DNA of 64,000 nucleotides from RGIG7213 sp045544195. Lineage in GTDB: Bacteria > Bacillota > Clostridia > Oscillospirales > CAG-272. The stretch covers positions 1 through 64,000 of the forward strand of contig JAZPYO010000022.1 in the NCBI GenBank assembly GCA_045544195.1. The letters run 5' to 3'. Below are positions 9,394 to 18,875 of the stretch, piece after piece; the stretch's first letter is position 1, and each line of letters opens with the position of its first letter. The notes below the pieces were generated by a model. It was not told the origin of the DNA, made no database searches, and saw nothing but the letters and a program-made list of their open reading frames with translations. The translations under genes and the position numbers were made by a program.

Positions 9394-9825
9394 TTATATC
9401 TTATTTACTATAACCTTAACGCCTTCTATGCGTTTGACTGTGACAAGCTCACCCTTTTGAATGATCTCGTCAGTTTCCGAGCGCGCAGTCCATATTGCTC
9501 CCTTGATGTTTACCTGTCCTTTTCCCAAAAGATTATTGATGTCTTCGGTAACCACTGCCTGCTGATCGATACATCTGTCAGCATTCAGACGTTTCTTTTT
9601 GCCCTTGAGTATCCTTTGCGAGAGCTTTCTTGTGAAGATAAGCAAGATCACGGATACAAGGACGAACACGAGTATCTGAAGCCATATGATCTCCGGCAGG
9701 AAAAAGGCAATTATCAGCGCAACACCTGAGCTTGCTGCAAGCCAGATAGTAGTCATTTGCGGAGTTACTATCTCAATAACGGTAAACAGCATCAGAAGAA
9801 CTGCCCAAAATATTTGCATTGTCAT
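9394..9825 (-). CDS. NfeD-like membrane protein
   Basis: Short NfeD-type protein of about 143 residues: two or three membrane helices (residues about 5-70) followed by a C-terminal OB-fold domain (about 85-143) with typical GxVNIKGAIWTARS and EGVKVIVNKI strands. It lacks the N-terminal ClpP-like protease domain, so it is the truncated partner form that binds an SPFH protein. The start is the ATG at 9825 with a perfect AAGGAGG eight bases upstream, rather than the longer frame opening at 9861, which would include the promoter -10 element. First gene of the nfeD-stomatin operon. Confidence 0.88.
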   Translation of the reverse strand: MTMQIFWAVLLMLFTVIEIVTPQMTTIWLAASSGVALIIAFFLPEIIWLQILVFVLVSVILLIFTRKLSQRILKGKKKRLNADRCIDQQAVVTEDINNLLGKGQVNIKGAIWTARSETDEIIQKGELVTVKRIEGVKVIVNKI

Positions 9826-9849
9826 TCCGTACTCCTCCTTTACGCATTG

Positions 9850-9878
9850 ATTATACACCATTTGAGATTCAATTACAA
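9850..9878 (-). promoter_or_regulatory. Promoter of the nfeD-stomatin operon
   Basis: Minus strand TTGTAA (9873-9878), 17-bp spacer, TATAAT (9850-9855), 24 bp before the ATG at 9825. Confidence 0.75.
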
Positions 9879-9904
9879 GACATTTACACTAACCTTAATA
9901 ATTC

Positions 9905-10699
9905 TTAATAATCTGCAAATATGCTTCCGCATGCAAGAATATTTTCCTTTTTCGGAAGCTCTCCGTACGAAACTCCGCACATTGATGATGTGGAATGTAT
10001 TATTCTGCCATCACCTATATACATCATTATATGCCCCTTTGAATATACAAGATCACCCTTTTTCAAGCTCTCATAAGGTATTTCTCTGACGGGATATCCC
10101 TCAGCTATCCTCGAATCACGGAAAATGATAACACCGCAACGCATATAAGCCATAGAGCAAAGCCCCGAGCAATCTATTCCCCACGGCGTTTTACCGCCCC
10201 AGCGGTACTGCGTGCCTAAATATTTTTCCGCAGTTGAAACAAGTCTGTCACGCAGAGCTTCATCATTTATATCATATCCCGAAATGTATTTATCAAGATG
10301 CATCAGCCTTGTGTATCCTACCGTTCCGTCACAAAGGTATACCCTGCACCAATTGTCATCAAGCTCATCTTCAAGAGCAACTATACTTCCTGCGGGCAAG
10401 GTTAAAATAATGCGTCCTTGATATTTCGCTTCTGTAAGAATATCACAGCTGTTTTTACTGACAAAATAATATTTTTCGCTCATTGATATGAATTTTTTAA
10501 CTCTGCGCTGACAGAACAAAAGATGCTTTTTTTCGATATATCCCTCATATCCGTAATGCGTCTTTACCTTAAAAAATCCGTTTTCCGCCTCTTCAGCCTG
10601 CACCTGCATACCGAACAGCACCTCATCTTCAAGCGATATATCGCTCGTCGGCGCTTTGTAAAGAGGGGCTATTGGGGTTCTTATAAATGCTGCTTTCAT
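9905..10699 (-). CDS. NlpC/P60 peptidase with SH3-like domains, YkfC type
   Basis: 264-residue cysteine peptidase. Residues about 1-140 form two bacterial SH3-like modules (first one around YKAPTSDISLEDEVLFG, second around the YLCDGTVGYTRL stretch). The C-terminal NlpC/P60 domain has the catalytic Cys in IDCSGLCS and His in KGHIMMYIGDG. No signal peptide or lipobox is present, which fits cytoplasmic gamma-D-glutamyl-diamino-acid endopeptidases such as YkfC that recycle cell-wall peptides; this sub-assignment is inference. The ATG has AAAGGA eight bases upstream. It follows the dockerin gene after 15 bp with no terminator between, so the two are probably co-transcribed, an odd pairing. Confidence 0.85.
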   Translation of the reverse strand: MKAAFIRTPIAPLYKAPTSDISLEDEVLFGMQVQAEEAENGFFKVKTHYGYEGYIEKKHLLFCQRRVKKFISMSEKYYFVSKNSCDILTEAKYQGRIILTLPAGSIVALEDELDDNWCRVYLCDGTVGYTRLMHLDKYISGYDINDEALRDRLVSTAEKYLGTQYRWGGKTPWGIDCSGLCSMAYMRCGVIIFRDSRIAEGYPVREIPYESLKKGDLVYSKGHIMMYIGDGRIIHSTSSMCGVSYGELPKKENILACGSIFADY

Positions 10700-10714
10700 A
10701 GTAGATTCCTTTCA

Positions 10715-13700
10715 TTATACCGTAAGCATTGATGAAAGAGCTGACAAATCCTTTTCGTCCACTCTTCCGTTTTTATCAACATCCGATGCAAAGACGTTTA
10801 TCTGTGTTGACGGATCGTTTATATATTTCCTTATCCTTATTATATCCTTTGCATTGACCATATTGTCACCGTTTGCATCACCCATAATACAATCAATTAC
10901 TGTTATAACAGACGACTCAGCAAATGATGTTACATTGCCGTTATCATTTGTAACGGTGATATTATCCGCAATAAATAAATACTCCGAAGGCTCTGCAGTA
11001 TCCGTTTTGAACGTCAGATATGCTACCGTATAATCGTCCGTCGTACTGCCGCTTAACGATACGTCATACGGACTGTTGCCGTTTACGGAAAAATACGGAC
11101 TTTGGACGCTTTCAAGCTCAAATCTGCCGTCTGTCACTATATCAAACGAAATTCCGCTGATTCCGTTGTTATTTTTAATATTTACTCCTATCGTTACGCT
11201 TTCACCCTTTGCTACCGTAATACTGTCAAATACAACATATACGCAATTGCTTTTTGATATGATATCATCGGTCATTTTCTGACTTTCGCCGTTTGCCTGC
11301 CAATACAGCACGGGATAATTACCGTTTACATCAGAGCTGTCGTTGACGTATGCTGCAAACGAGCCTGAATTGAGCTTATCGGATGAGATGCTTACCGTTC
11401 CCTTTTTTAAAAGTACTTTACTTATCTGTGATGAATTAGTTATTTGAGAAGAAAGATTTTTAGATGTATATAAGCTTGCGCAGTGGTCAAGCACTACCTT
11501 TATTTTATCTGATGATGCTCCTCCCGCTATTTCGCCGACGTAATAGCCCTTATATTCGCCCGAAGCGGCAAGCGAGTTCAACGTCATTGCATAATCATTT
11601 CCGTAGTATGAGCGCGTTATATGAAGCTCGGAAGCGTTACCGCCATCAACGGCTTTTCCGAGAATACCGCCCGAAACAAGAGCCTGACCATAGCTTACAC
11701 CTGAAACATACGCGTTTACATATACGTCCTCGATGGTAGATGCCTGTGCTGAGCCTACCGCTCCGCCGACATCGGTAACACCGAATACGTCTGCGCGAGA
11801 AAAGCTCTTTTTGAGCCTTGCACCGTTTTGCATATATCCTATCAAAGCACCGACTGAATATCTTCCTTTTACAGAACCGCTTGATATACCTACATTCTCA
11901 ATGACTGCATTTGCTCCGACACATCCGAAAAATCCCGCTTTATCGTTTGATGAGCTTATGTAAAGATCATTTACGGTATGTCCAAGACCGTTAAAGCTGC
12001 CGTTGAATACGTATTTTTCGCTTCCGTCCCATCCACCGATCGAAGTAAATCTTTTATTTTCAAGATCCATATCGGATATGAGATATACGTTACATCCGTC
12101 ATACGTATTTTTGCCCGTGTTTACATCATATGCAAAAACGAAAAGCTCATTTTCTTCATCTATATAATAATTTGTTCCGTCATTTGAAATTACGGACGGC
12201 TTTTCGCATTCCCAATTCAATACGGGATAATATCCATTTATACAGTAGATATCGTCCGTATATCCGTCAAGATAATCAAGCTTTTCAAAATCGGAGCTAT
12301 GCGTTCCTATGGCGATCTGCCCGATGCCCATATCTCTGCTTGTGCGTTTTTCATCCGTGGCTGATACATATGAGCCTGCAGGATAAAGGCATCCTGACAC
12401 GTCTACTGTAAGTGTTGAGGTAGGCTCAGAGCTTGTAGGCTTTGCAACGGTACTGAATATCGCGCCTGAATAAACGTGGTTTACCGTATCGTTTGACGCC
12501 ATATTCTTCTTTCCTGCATAATAACAGCCGTTGATGTTTACCCTCTGCCCTTCTCCGTAGCTTGCAGACGTAAATCCGACAATACCGCCCGTCGTTACCG
12601 GGTTACCCGGCGTTCCCGACGTTCTAGTACAGGTTATCGTACCTGTATAATAACAGTTGCGGACCGTGCAGACGTTCCATGATGCACCGAGTATACCGCC
12701 CATTCCGCCGTAATTACCCGTAATATCTACCTTACTGTAACAGTTTTCTATGACGGTTGCACTCGTTGCAATACCGCATATTGAGCCTACTGTCCAGCCA
12801 ACCGATCTTATGCTTCCCGATTCAATGCCTAAATTTCGTATTTCCGCAACGCTGACATATCCGAAAAATCCCGATCTTTCGGTATTTTCATCAATATTCA
12901 AATGATGAATGACATTGCCGTTACCGTTAAACCTTCCTCTGAACGGATTGTTTATTCCGTCTGTACCGCCGATCTTTGTCCATACAAAGCCGAGTAGATT
13001 TACATCTGTTGTAAGGATTATGTCACAGTTTATGTACGGCTGACCGTCGTTTACGGTACGGGCAAAATATGCAAGAGCATCCGCACCGTTCAGATAGTAC
13101 GTATTACCGTCCTTTACGAATGTTTCAGGGGCTGACGTCGGCGTTTTACCGTCCCATACGTCGAAATCGTTTCTTACAGTACCTTCAAAATATATTCCTA
13201 TATGGTCAGACAGATCGTATCCGTATTTTTCACCGTTTGCAATAATACTGTCATAATCGTCAATGATATTATAATTTGCATCAAATGATTCTGTAAGATT
13301 CTTATACAGCTCCATTTGAATATTTCCCTTTACAAAAAGGTGGTCTATCGTATTCGAAAGAAATCTCGTTGGATAATATCCGAATGAACGCCATGTGCTT
13401 GCAGTCTTCGTTGTTTCTGCTTCAAAGCGTGCGTCAGCATAGCCGTAACCGGTAAAGCATCCGTATGTTCTTCCGTTTAAAACGGTACTCATATTCATAT
13501 CACCCGTGATTATTACGGGCAAGTCCATAGACAGCTTTTCAATCTGCTGACATACCACCTGCGCCTGATGGACCGAATACTCCTCTGTACACGTTGTAAG
13601 GTGTGTATTCGCCTGAAAATACGCAATGCCTGTTTTCTTATCACGCAGTATTGCCCATGTGCAAGTACGGTTAAAGCAGCTTGATGCGGTCGTATTACGG

Positions 13701-14209
13701 CTGGGAACGTCGGGCGTTGTGGAAAGCCAGAAATCACCGCTTTTCAACAGCTCGAATTTTTCCGTATTATAAAATATTAAATTGTAAAGATCCCATCTTT
13801 CTCCATTTGAACCGTCTCTGTTGCCGTTTGCACTCACGCCGATATAAGCGTATTTATCGGTAAGACGTGTATTTGCATTTTCGGTAAGATACGGAAACCA
13901 TTCGTAATTGACCTCTTGCAAGGTTATAACATCGGGAGCATATCGGTCTATGAGCTTTTTAAGTCTTACTGCTCTTTTGTCAAACGAATAATCCGCCATC
14001 GTTCTTGACGGGAATTTTTCAAACATACGGTCGATAGTGCCCGGATCTACATATGCGCAGATATTATAATCAAAAACCTTGATGTCCATTTCGTCCTGCG
14101 CACCATTTACATCGACCTTAAAAAAAGGAATAACGGAAAAGCAGGTCAAAGCCGCCATAAACACTGCAATAGCAGCCTTAATATAACGTAAGGAAATGGT
14201 TTTGTTCAT
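10715..14209 (-). CDS. Exported endonuclease/exonuclease/phosphatase-like protein with GLUG repeats, cohesin-like domain and dockerin
   Basis: About 1164 residues. After a signal peptide (1-36) comes an endonuclease/exonuclease/phosphatase (EEP) domain (about 40-345) with LQEVN (about 98), GDMNMS (about 238) and SDHIG (about 335), the usual metal and catalytic residues. Residues about 390-920 hold GLUG-like repeats (FNGNGNVIHHL, FNGLGHTVNDL and neighbouring Gly-rich strands), then a cohesin-like beta sandwich (about 986-1103) and a C-terminal type I dockerin with two calcium loops (GDANGDNMVNAKD and SDVDKNGRVDEKD). The start is the ATG at 14209; the frame also opens at a TTG at 14227 with no better site. 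The dockerin implies attachment to a scaffoldin. Substrate could be DNA, a sphingolipid or another phosphodiester. Confidence 0.85.
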   Translation of the reverse strand: MNKTISLRYIKAAIAVFMAALTCFSVIPFFKVDVNGAQDEMDIKVFDYNICAYVDPGTIDRMFEKFPSRTMADYSFDKRAVRLKKLIDRYAPDVITLQEVNYEWFPYLTENANTRLTDKYAYIGVSANGNRDGSNGERWDLYNLIFYNTEKFELLKSGDFWLSTTPDVPSRNTTASSCFNRTCTWAILRDKKTGIAYFQANTHLTTCTEEYSVHQAQVVCQQIEKLSMDLPVIITGDMNMSTVLNGRTYGCFTGYGYADARFEAETTKTASTWRSFGYYPTRFLSNTIDHLFVKGNIQMELYKNLTESFDANYNIIDDYDSIIANGEKYGYDLSDHIGIYFEGTVRNDFDVWDGKTPTSAPETFVKDGNTYYLNGADALAYFARTVNDGQPYINCDIILTTDVNLLGFVWTKIGGTDGINNPFRGRFNGNGNVIHHLNIDENTERSGFFGYVSVAEIRNLGIESGSIRSVGWTVGSICGIATSATVIENCYSKVDITGNYGGMGGILGASWNVCTVRNCYYTGTITCTRTSGTPGNPVTTGGIVGFTSASYGEGQRVNINGCYYAGKKNMASNDTVNHVYSGAIFSTVAKPTSSEPTSTLTVDVSGCLYPAGSYVSATDEKRTSRDMGIGQIAIGTHSSDFEKLDYLDGYTDDIYCINGYYPVLNWECEKPSVISNDGTNYYIDEENELFVFAYDVNTGKNTYDGCNVYLISDMDLENKRFTSIGGWDGSEKYVFNGSFNGLGHTVNDLYISSSNDKAGFFGCVGANAVIENVGISSGSVKGRYSVGALIGYMQNGARLKKSFSRADVFGVTDVGGAVGSAQASTIEDVYVNAYVSGVSYGQALVSGGILGKAVDGGNASELHITRSYYGNDYAMTLNSLAASGEYKGYYVGEIAGGASSDKIKVVLDHCASLYTSKNLSSQITNSSQISKVLLKKGTVSISSDKLNSGSFAAYVNDSSDVNGNYPVLYWQANGESQKMTDDIISKSNCVYVVFDSITVAKGESVTIGVNIKNNNGISGISFDIVTDGRFELESVQSPYFSVNGNSPYDVSLSGSTTDDYTVAYLTFKTDTAEPSEYLFIADNITVTNDNGNVTSFAESSVITVIDCIMGDANGDNMVNAKDIIRIRKYINDPSTQINVFASDVDKNGRVDEKDLSALSSMLTV

Positions 14210-14239
14210 TATGTGAATACCTTTCAAATAATACTTTTA

Positions 14240-14288
14240 AAGCCACTTTCGAAAGTTCCGTTTTGTTCGGCACATCCGAAAGTGGCTT
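14240..14288 (-). terminator. Long-loop hairpin, likely terminator of the CBM9-like gene
   Basis: Perfect 12-bp arms (14240-14251 and 14277-14288, AAGCCACTTTCG and its complement) enclose 25 bases. On the minus strand a short T-run follows. It lies between the CBM9-like gene and the dockerin gene, so it may reduce read-through into the latter. Confidence 0.55.
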
Positions 14289-14323
14289 CAGTAATTCAAG
14301 TAACAGTCAACCGTTACAGAAGA

Positions 14324-15937
14324 TTATGCTTTTTTCTTTTTGATAACTACAACAACTACTGCAACTACTGCAACCACTGCAGCTGCGATAACTGCGATGA
14401 GCCAAACGGGAACACCGCCCTTGTTATCATCCTTATTATCGTCCTTGTTGTCAGCGGATGTAGCGGGAGCCTTTGTTGCAACGTCAGTTTCTGCATCTGT
14501 TTCAGAAGGCTCATCAGCAGGTGCTTCTGTCTGAACGGGCTTCGGCTCGTTCTTATCGCCTATGAAATCAGGGAATACTTCGTCTTCGAATATAGGAGCA
14601 GCTGAATAGTACTTGATCCACTGGATATCAACGTACTCACCTGTAACATCCTCAGTAGTGTCGTTAAATGGAGCAAGATAGAACTCCGTTATAAACTGAG
14701 ACCAGTTTGCTTCGCTGGACATATCGAATACTATCGTATGCCACTGACCGTCATTACCCATACCGTAACCGGGATCGTAATCATTTACTCTGTCAAGAGT
14801 AGGCCTGAGAGAGTTTGTATAGTTGATCGCCAAGAGGTTGCTCTTCTGGCTGCTCGTGCGGTACTTAACTGCAACGTAAAGTCCCTTGTCGTCCATATTA
14901 AGACCCTGTGTAAGATCTGAAGAACCGATTATGGGATCCTTGCCTGTTACTGTAAGTCTTACGAACTTTTCACCGTTCTCGTCCATATCCTTAGCTTCAA
15001 CAGAACCGTTTGTCTTGTCAAATATTGCAGCCGCTCCTGCCTTGTCAAAGCGGTCAGCAGCTGAGAAGCCTTCCTGCTCTTCTTCTGCAGGAACGTCATC
15101 TTCGGGAGCCGTTGTTACATCATCACCGTCTTCTACACCTGCGGGCTTACCTGCAAGCGTGAGAATGGGAAGGTTCTTAACTATCTTTTCGCAAGCAATA
15201 CCGAAGCCGTATTCTATCTGCTTCTGCATATCGTCAGTTGTCTTGTCGCCGTCACCCATGCAAAGACAGAAGCCCATACGGAACGTAGCATCGTTTTCGG
15301 GCTTTTCGCCAAGAACAGTACCGAGATTTACACGCAGCTCGTATGTTACCTTTTCAGCATCCTTATCCCAGTTAGTACCGAAATCCTGCTCAGCAGTAAG
15401 GTCGATATTCTTTCTGTCACCCCACTTTGTGTAGGAAAGCATACCGCCGTTGGGATCATAGCCTACGCCGATCTCGGCTCTGTCTGTGCCTACAGCTTCC
15501 ATATCGGTGATCGCCATCTGCAAGCACCAAGCGCGGAACATATAAACCTCATCGCCTGTCAATGAACAGTTATACTCTGCCTTGCCTGCGTGTGATCTTA
15601 CTGCAAGATAGAAGTAATTACCGTGCCAAGCCGTGTATACCTCAACCTCTTCCTCAAGGAATTTCTTCATATCCTCGAAAGTCGTGGTTACCTCGAAAAG
15701 ATTTGCGCCGATCATATAGCTGAAATAATCGTCAACATCACCGAAGTTTACCTTGTAATACTCGCCTTCGCTGATCTTACCGTCCATAACGGGAGCCGAG
15801 GGGATGTAATTTACATCGAAGCCGATAATGTCGGTCTCGGGCTCAACGTTACGCTGAATTTCAATAGCGCCGAATGACGTTACAGCGCAGCTTACAGCAA
15901 GCACTGCCGTCAAAACAATAGCAAAAATTTTTTTCAT
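14324..15937 (-). CDS. Membrane-anchored surface protein with CBM9-like domain
   Basis: 537 residues. A signal peptide (1-23) precedes a domain (about 48-270) resembling CBM9/DOMON carbohydrate-binding folds: the typical opening PVMDGKISEGEYYKV and a strand AWHGNYFYLAVRSH. A second beta-rich domain (about 290-450) contains the GKDPIIGSSDLTQGL and WHTIVFDMSS segments, of lectin-like look but not assigned. A Thr/Asp/Glu/Lys-rich linker (about 465-505) leads to one transmembrane helix of Ala and Val and the cytoplasmic tail KKKKA. This is a single-pass cell-surface protein, probably sugar binding. Promoter TTGACT-17-TATAAT and AAAGGAG site lie upstream. Confidence 0.7.
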   Translation of the reverse strand: MKKIFAIVLTAVLAVSCAVTSFGAIEIQRNVEPETDIIGFDVNYIPSAPVMDGKISEGEYYKVNFGDVDDYFSYMIGANLFEVTTTFEDMKKFLEEEVEVYTAWHGNYFYLAVRSHAGKAEYNCSLTGDEVYMFRAWCLQMAITDMEAVGTDRAEIGVGYDPNGGMLSYTKWGDRKNIDLTAEQDFGTNWDKDAEKVTYELRVNLGTVLGEKPENDATFRMGFCLCMGDGDKTTDDMQKQIEYGFGIACEKIVKNLPILTLAGKPAGVEDGDDVTTAPEDDVPAEEEQEGFSAADRFDKAGAAAIFDKTNGSVEAKDMDENGEKFVRLTVTGKDPIIGSSDLTQGLNMDDKGLYVAVKYRTSSQKSNLLAINYTNSLRPTLDRVNDYDPGYGMGNDGQWHTIVFDMSSEANWSQFITEFYLAPFNDTTEDVTGEYVDIQWIKYYSAAPIFEDEVFPDFIGDKNEPKPVQTEAPADEPSETDAETDVATKAPATSADNKDDNKDDNKGGVPVWLIAVIAAAVVAVVAVVVVVIKKKKA

Positions 15938-15971
15938 ACAGATATTCTCCTTTCATCTGTGCCTGATTTTG

Positions 15972-16000
15972 ATTATAAACTATTATATCAAAAAAGTCAA
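15972..16000 (-). promoter_or_regulatory. Promoter of the CBM9-like surface protein gene
   Basis: Minus strand TTGACT (15995-16000), 17-bp spacer, TATAAT (15972-15977), 34 bp before the ATG at 15937. Confidence 0.75.
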
Positions 16001-16048
16001 TACCAAAAGAAAACTTAGTTATTAATACAATGCAACGTTTCGGAAAAC

Positions 16049-16726
16049 TTACCAGACAAACGTTTCCTCTGCACGCTTCGTCATCTCTTTAACAGCAAGC
16101 GGAATATCATCCGCTCCGAATATTGACGAGCCTGCAACGATAACATTTGCGCCTGCTTGTGTAACGAGATCTACATTATAGGTATAAAGTCCGCCATCGA
16201 CCTCAATATCGATATCTCTGCCTGACTTTTTGATAAGCTCACGTGCTACTTTACAGCTTTCAATGGCTGAAGGAATGAATTTCTGACCGCCGAAGCCGGG
16301 CTGAACGGACATAATAAGCACCATATCAACATACGGCAGATACCCTTCAAGAACAGCGGGATTTGTGTCCGGCTTTATCGAAATACACGGCTTTATACCG
16401 AGCGAGCGTATGTACTCAAGCACCCTTATTCTCTCATGGCACGCTTCGTGATGTATCGTTATAATATCAGCGCCTGCTTTTGCGAAATCATCTATATAAC
16501 GCATAGGATCGACGATCATCAGATGCACATCAAAAACCTGATCTGAATGCTTTCTGAGTGTTTCGGGAACTATCTTTCCGAATGATATATTAGGCACAAA
16601 AATACCATCCATAACGTCAATATGCAGATATTCTGCACCTGCCTGCTCCGTCTTTTTCACATCGTCAAGCAAATTACAGAAGTTTGCTGACAGAATAGAC
16701 GGTGAAAGTTTGATCTTTTTCTCCAT
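16049..16726 (-). CDS. rpe: Ribulose-phosphate 3-epimerase
   Basis: TIM-barrel enzyme of the pentose phosphate pathway that interconverts D-ribulose 5-phosphate and D-xylulose 5-phosphate. Motifs: KLSPSILSANF at the N-terminus, HIDVMDGIFVPNISFG with metal-binding His and catalytic Asp, FDVHLMI, VQPGFGGQKF and IEVDGGL with the second catalytic Asp. The ATG at 16726 gives 225 residues, the normal size; a longer frame to 16846 would run through the promoter and is rejected. Monocistronic, divergent from the glycogen operon. Confidence 0.96.
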   Translation of the reverse strand: MEKKIKLSPSILSANFCNLLDDVKKTEQAGAEYLHIDVMDGIFVPNISFGKIVPETLRKHSDQVFDVHLMIVDPMRYIDDFAKAGADIITIHHEACHERIRVLEYIRSLGIKPCISIKPDTNPAVLEGYLPYVDMVLIMSVQPGFGGQKFIPSAIESCKVARELIKKSGRDIDIEVDGGLYTYNVDLVTQAGANVIVAGSSIFGADDIPLAVKEMTKRAEETFVW

Positions 16727-16771
16727 TTTACTACTATCCTCGCATTTAAAATAAAAATTAAACCACTTAAT

Positions 16772-16800
16772 AATATACACTTTCCGTTGGGTTTTGTCAA
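16772..16800 (-). promoter_or_regulatory. Promoter of rpe
   Basis: Minus strand consensus TTGACA (16795-16800), 17-bp spacer, TATATT (16772-16777), 45 bp before the rpe ATG. Confidence 0.8.
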
Positions 16801-16870
16801 TAGATTTTGTGCAAATGTCCAATATAGAACCGAAAATTACGTTCAAAGCTAAAAAATGTCTGTTTAGTAC

Positions 16871-16899
16871 TTGTATTTTTTACAAAAATATATTATAAT
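16871..16899 (+). promoter_or_regulatory. Promoter of the glycogen operon
   Basis: TTGTAT (16871-16876), 17-bp spacer, TATAAT (16894-16899), 53 bp before the glgB ATG at 16953. It is back to back with the rpe promoter, 70 bp apart. Confidence 0.75.
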
Positions 16900-16952
16900 A
16901 ACGACGTGTATGGTTTTATATGCGTTTTAAATATCAAAAAGGAGTGGATCAA

Positions 16953-18848
16953 ATGCATCAAAGCGACAACTCTTTAGCTCCGTATCTTTTCCACCAGGGC
17001 ACAAATTTCGAGAGCTACAGATATCTCGGCTGTAACAAAGAGCCGAACGGAGAAACCGTTTTCCGTGTATGGGCACCCAATGCCGATTCGGTATATGTTG
17101 TCGGCGATTTCAACAATTGGGACGAAAGCTGTCCTATGACAAGGATAACCGAGCGGGGCGTATGGGAATGCACTGTTAATATTCCCGACGGCGAGCGCAT
17201 AAAATATAAATATAAGATCAAGCGTGGATACCGTGACATATACAAGGCTGACCCATATGCCTTTTATTCAGGCACTATGCTTGAAACGGCATCATACGTT
17301 TATTCTCTTCCCGCTTTCAAGTGGAGCGACGGCGATTGGCTTGCATACAGAAAAAAAGTTATGCAGAACGGTGATTACCCGTTGCCAATGAATATTTACG
17401 AGTTGCATCTGGGGTCTTGGAAAAGACACGATGACAATTCGTATATGTCCTATATTGAGATCGCCGACGAGCTTGCCCCTTACGTAAAGCAGATGGGTTA
17501 CACGCATATTGAGCTTATGCCCGTTTCAGAGCATCCGTACGATGGCTCGTGGGGTTATCAGGTTTGCGGATTTTACGCACCTACCTCACGCTTCGGCACA
17601 CCTGAAATGTTTATGTATTTTATAAATAAGATGCATGAATACGGCATAGGTGTTATTATGGACTGGGTTCCCGCGCATTTTCCGAAGAACGAGCACGGGC
17701 TGTATGAATTCGACGGCTCGCCGCTGTACGAATACCAGGGACGCGACCGAATGGAGCACAAGGTATGGGGAACAAGATTTTTCGACGTAGGACGTGAGGA
17801 GGTTCAATCCTTCCTTGTGTCAAACGCACTTTACTGGCTCAAGGAATATCACGTTGACGGATTGAGAGTCGATGCCGTTGCAGCTATGCTGTACCTCGAC
17901 TACGACCGTGCTCCTGGCGAATGGACACCTGCCTTCGACGGCTCTAACAAAAATTACGAATCGATCGCATTCTTCAAAAAGCTGAACACAGCAATAAAGG
18001 AAAGATTCCCCGATTGCATTACAGCGGCAGAGGAATCGACCTCGTGGCCTATGATAACAAGATCTGTGCAGGATGGCGGTCTCGGCTTTACGTTCAAATG
18101 GAATATGGGTTGGATGAATGATATAACAGCTTATGTCAAAAAAGACCCGATATTCAGACGTTACCATCATAACTATCTGAATTTTTCCATGATGTATTCC
18201 TTTTCCGAAAGATTTATATTACCGATCTCGCACGATGAGGTAGTTCACGGGAAGGGCTCGCTCATAAACAAGATGCACGGCTCATATGAGCAGAAATTCG
18301 ACGGTACACGCTTATTTATGACATATATGATGTGCCACCCCGGAAAAAAGCTGACATTTATGGGCGCGGAATACGGACAATTCAGCGAATGGAATCAGGA
18401 CAGATCACTTGAATGGTTTATGCTTGATTTCCCCAAGCACAGAACGCTTCAGTATTTCATATCTCAGCTCAACGATTTTTACCTGCGTCACAGACAGCTT
18501 TGGCAGATAGATACAAGCTGGGACGGCTTTACATGGATACGGGCAGACGATGCTGACGGCAACACCGTAATATTCACCCGCCAGGGCTTTGACGGCAAAA
18601 AGCTCCTGTGCGTTATGAACTTTTCCGCTGAGGATAAATACGGTATGCCGATAGGCGTACCTGAAAGCGGCATCTGGCGTGATGTGTTCAACACGGACAG
18701 CGAGGAATTCGGCGGAAGAGGCAGACGGTGCGGCGATGTTGTTTCATACGAGCACGAATGCGACAGGCTTCCATATCGGATAAATATCGATCTGCCGGCT
18801 CTTTCGGCGGTGATATTGGAAAAAGCCGATATTGCTATCACGGATTAA
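16953..18848 (+). CDS. glgB: 1,4-alpha-glucan branching enzyme
   Basis: GH13_9 glycogen branching enzyme that moves short alpha-1,4 chains to alpha-1,6 positions. An N-terminal CBM48 (about 25-120, with VWAPNADSVYVVGDFNNW) precedes the barrel: nucleophile Asp near residue 305 in DGLRVDAVAAM, acid/base Glu near 358 in AAEEST, and SHDEVVHG near 426. Length 631 is normal. The ATG at 16953 has AGGAG nine bases upstream, better than the in-frame ATG at 16920. First gene of the glycogen operon; glgC follows after 27 bp. Confidence 0.96.
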   Translation: MHQSDNSLAPYLFHQGTNFESYRYLGCNKEPNGETVFRVWAPNADSVYVVGDFNNWDESCPMTRITERGVWECTVNIPDGERIKYKYKIKRGYRDIYKADPYAFYSGTMLETASYVYSLPAFKWSDGDWLAYRKKVMQNGDYPLPMNIYELHLGSWKRHDDNSYMSYIEIADELAPYVKQMGYTHIELMPVSEHPYDGSWGYQVCGFYAPTSRFGTPEMFMYFINKMHEYGIGVIMDWVPAHFPKNEHGLYEFDGSPLYEYQGRDRMEHKVWGTRFFDVGREEVQSFLVSNALYWLKEYHVDGLRVDAVAAMLYLDYDRAPGEWTPAFDGSNKNYESIAFFKKLNTAIKERFPDCITAAEESTSWPMITRSVQDGGLGFTFKWNMGWMNDITAYVKKDPIFRRYHHNYLNFSMMYSFSERFILPISHDEVVHGKGSLINKMHGSYEQKFDGTRLFMTYMMCHPGKKLTFMGAEYGQFSEWNQDRSLEWFMLDFPKHRTLQYFISQLNDFYLRHRQLWQIDTSWDGFTWIRADDADGNTVIFTRQGFDGKKLLCVMNFSAEDKYGMPIGVPESGIWRDVFNTDSEEFGGRGRRCGDVVSYEHECDRLPYRINIDLPALSAVILEKADIAITD

Positions 18849-18875
18849 ATTTTTAAAACATAAAGGAGCATACGA

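Noticed and set aside
16727..16846. Longer N-terminus for ribulose-phosphate epimerase
   Set aside because: It would translate through a consensus promoter and add 40 residues not found in the family.
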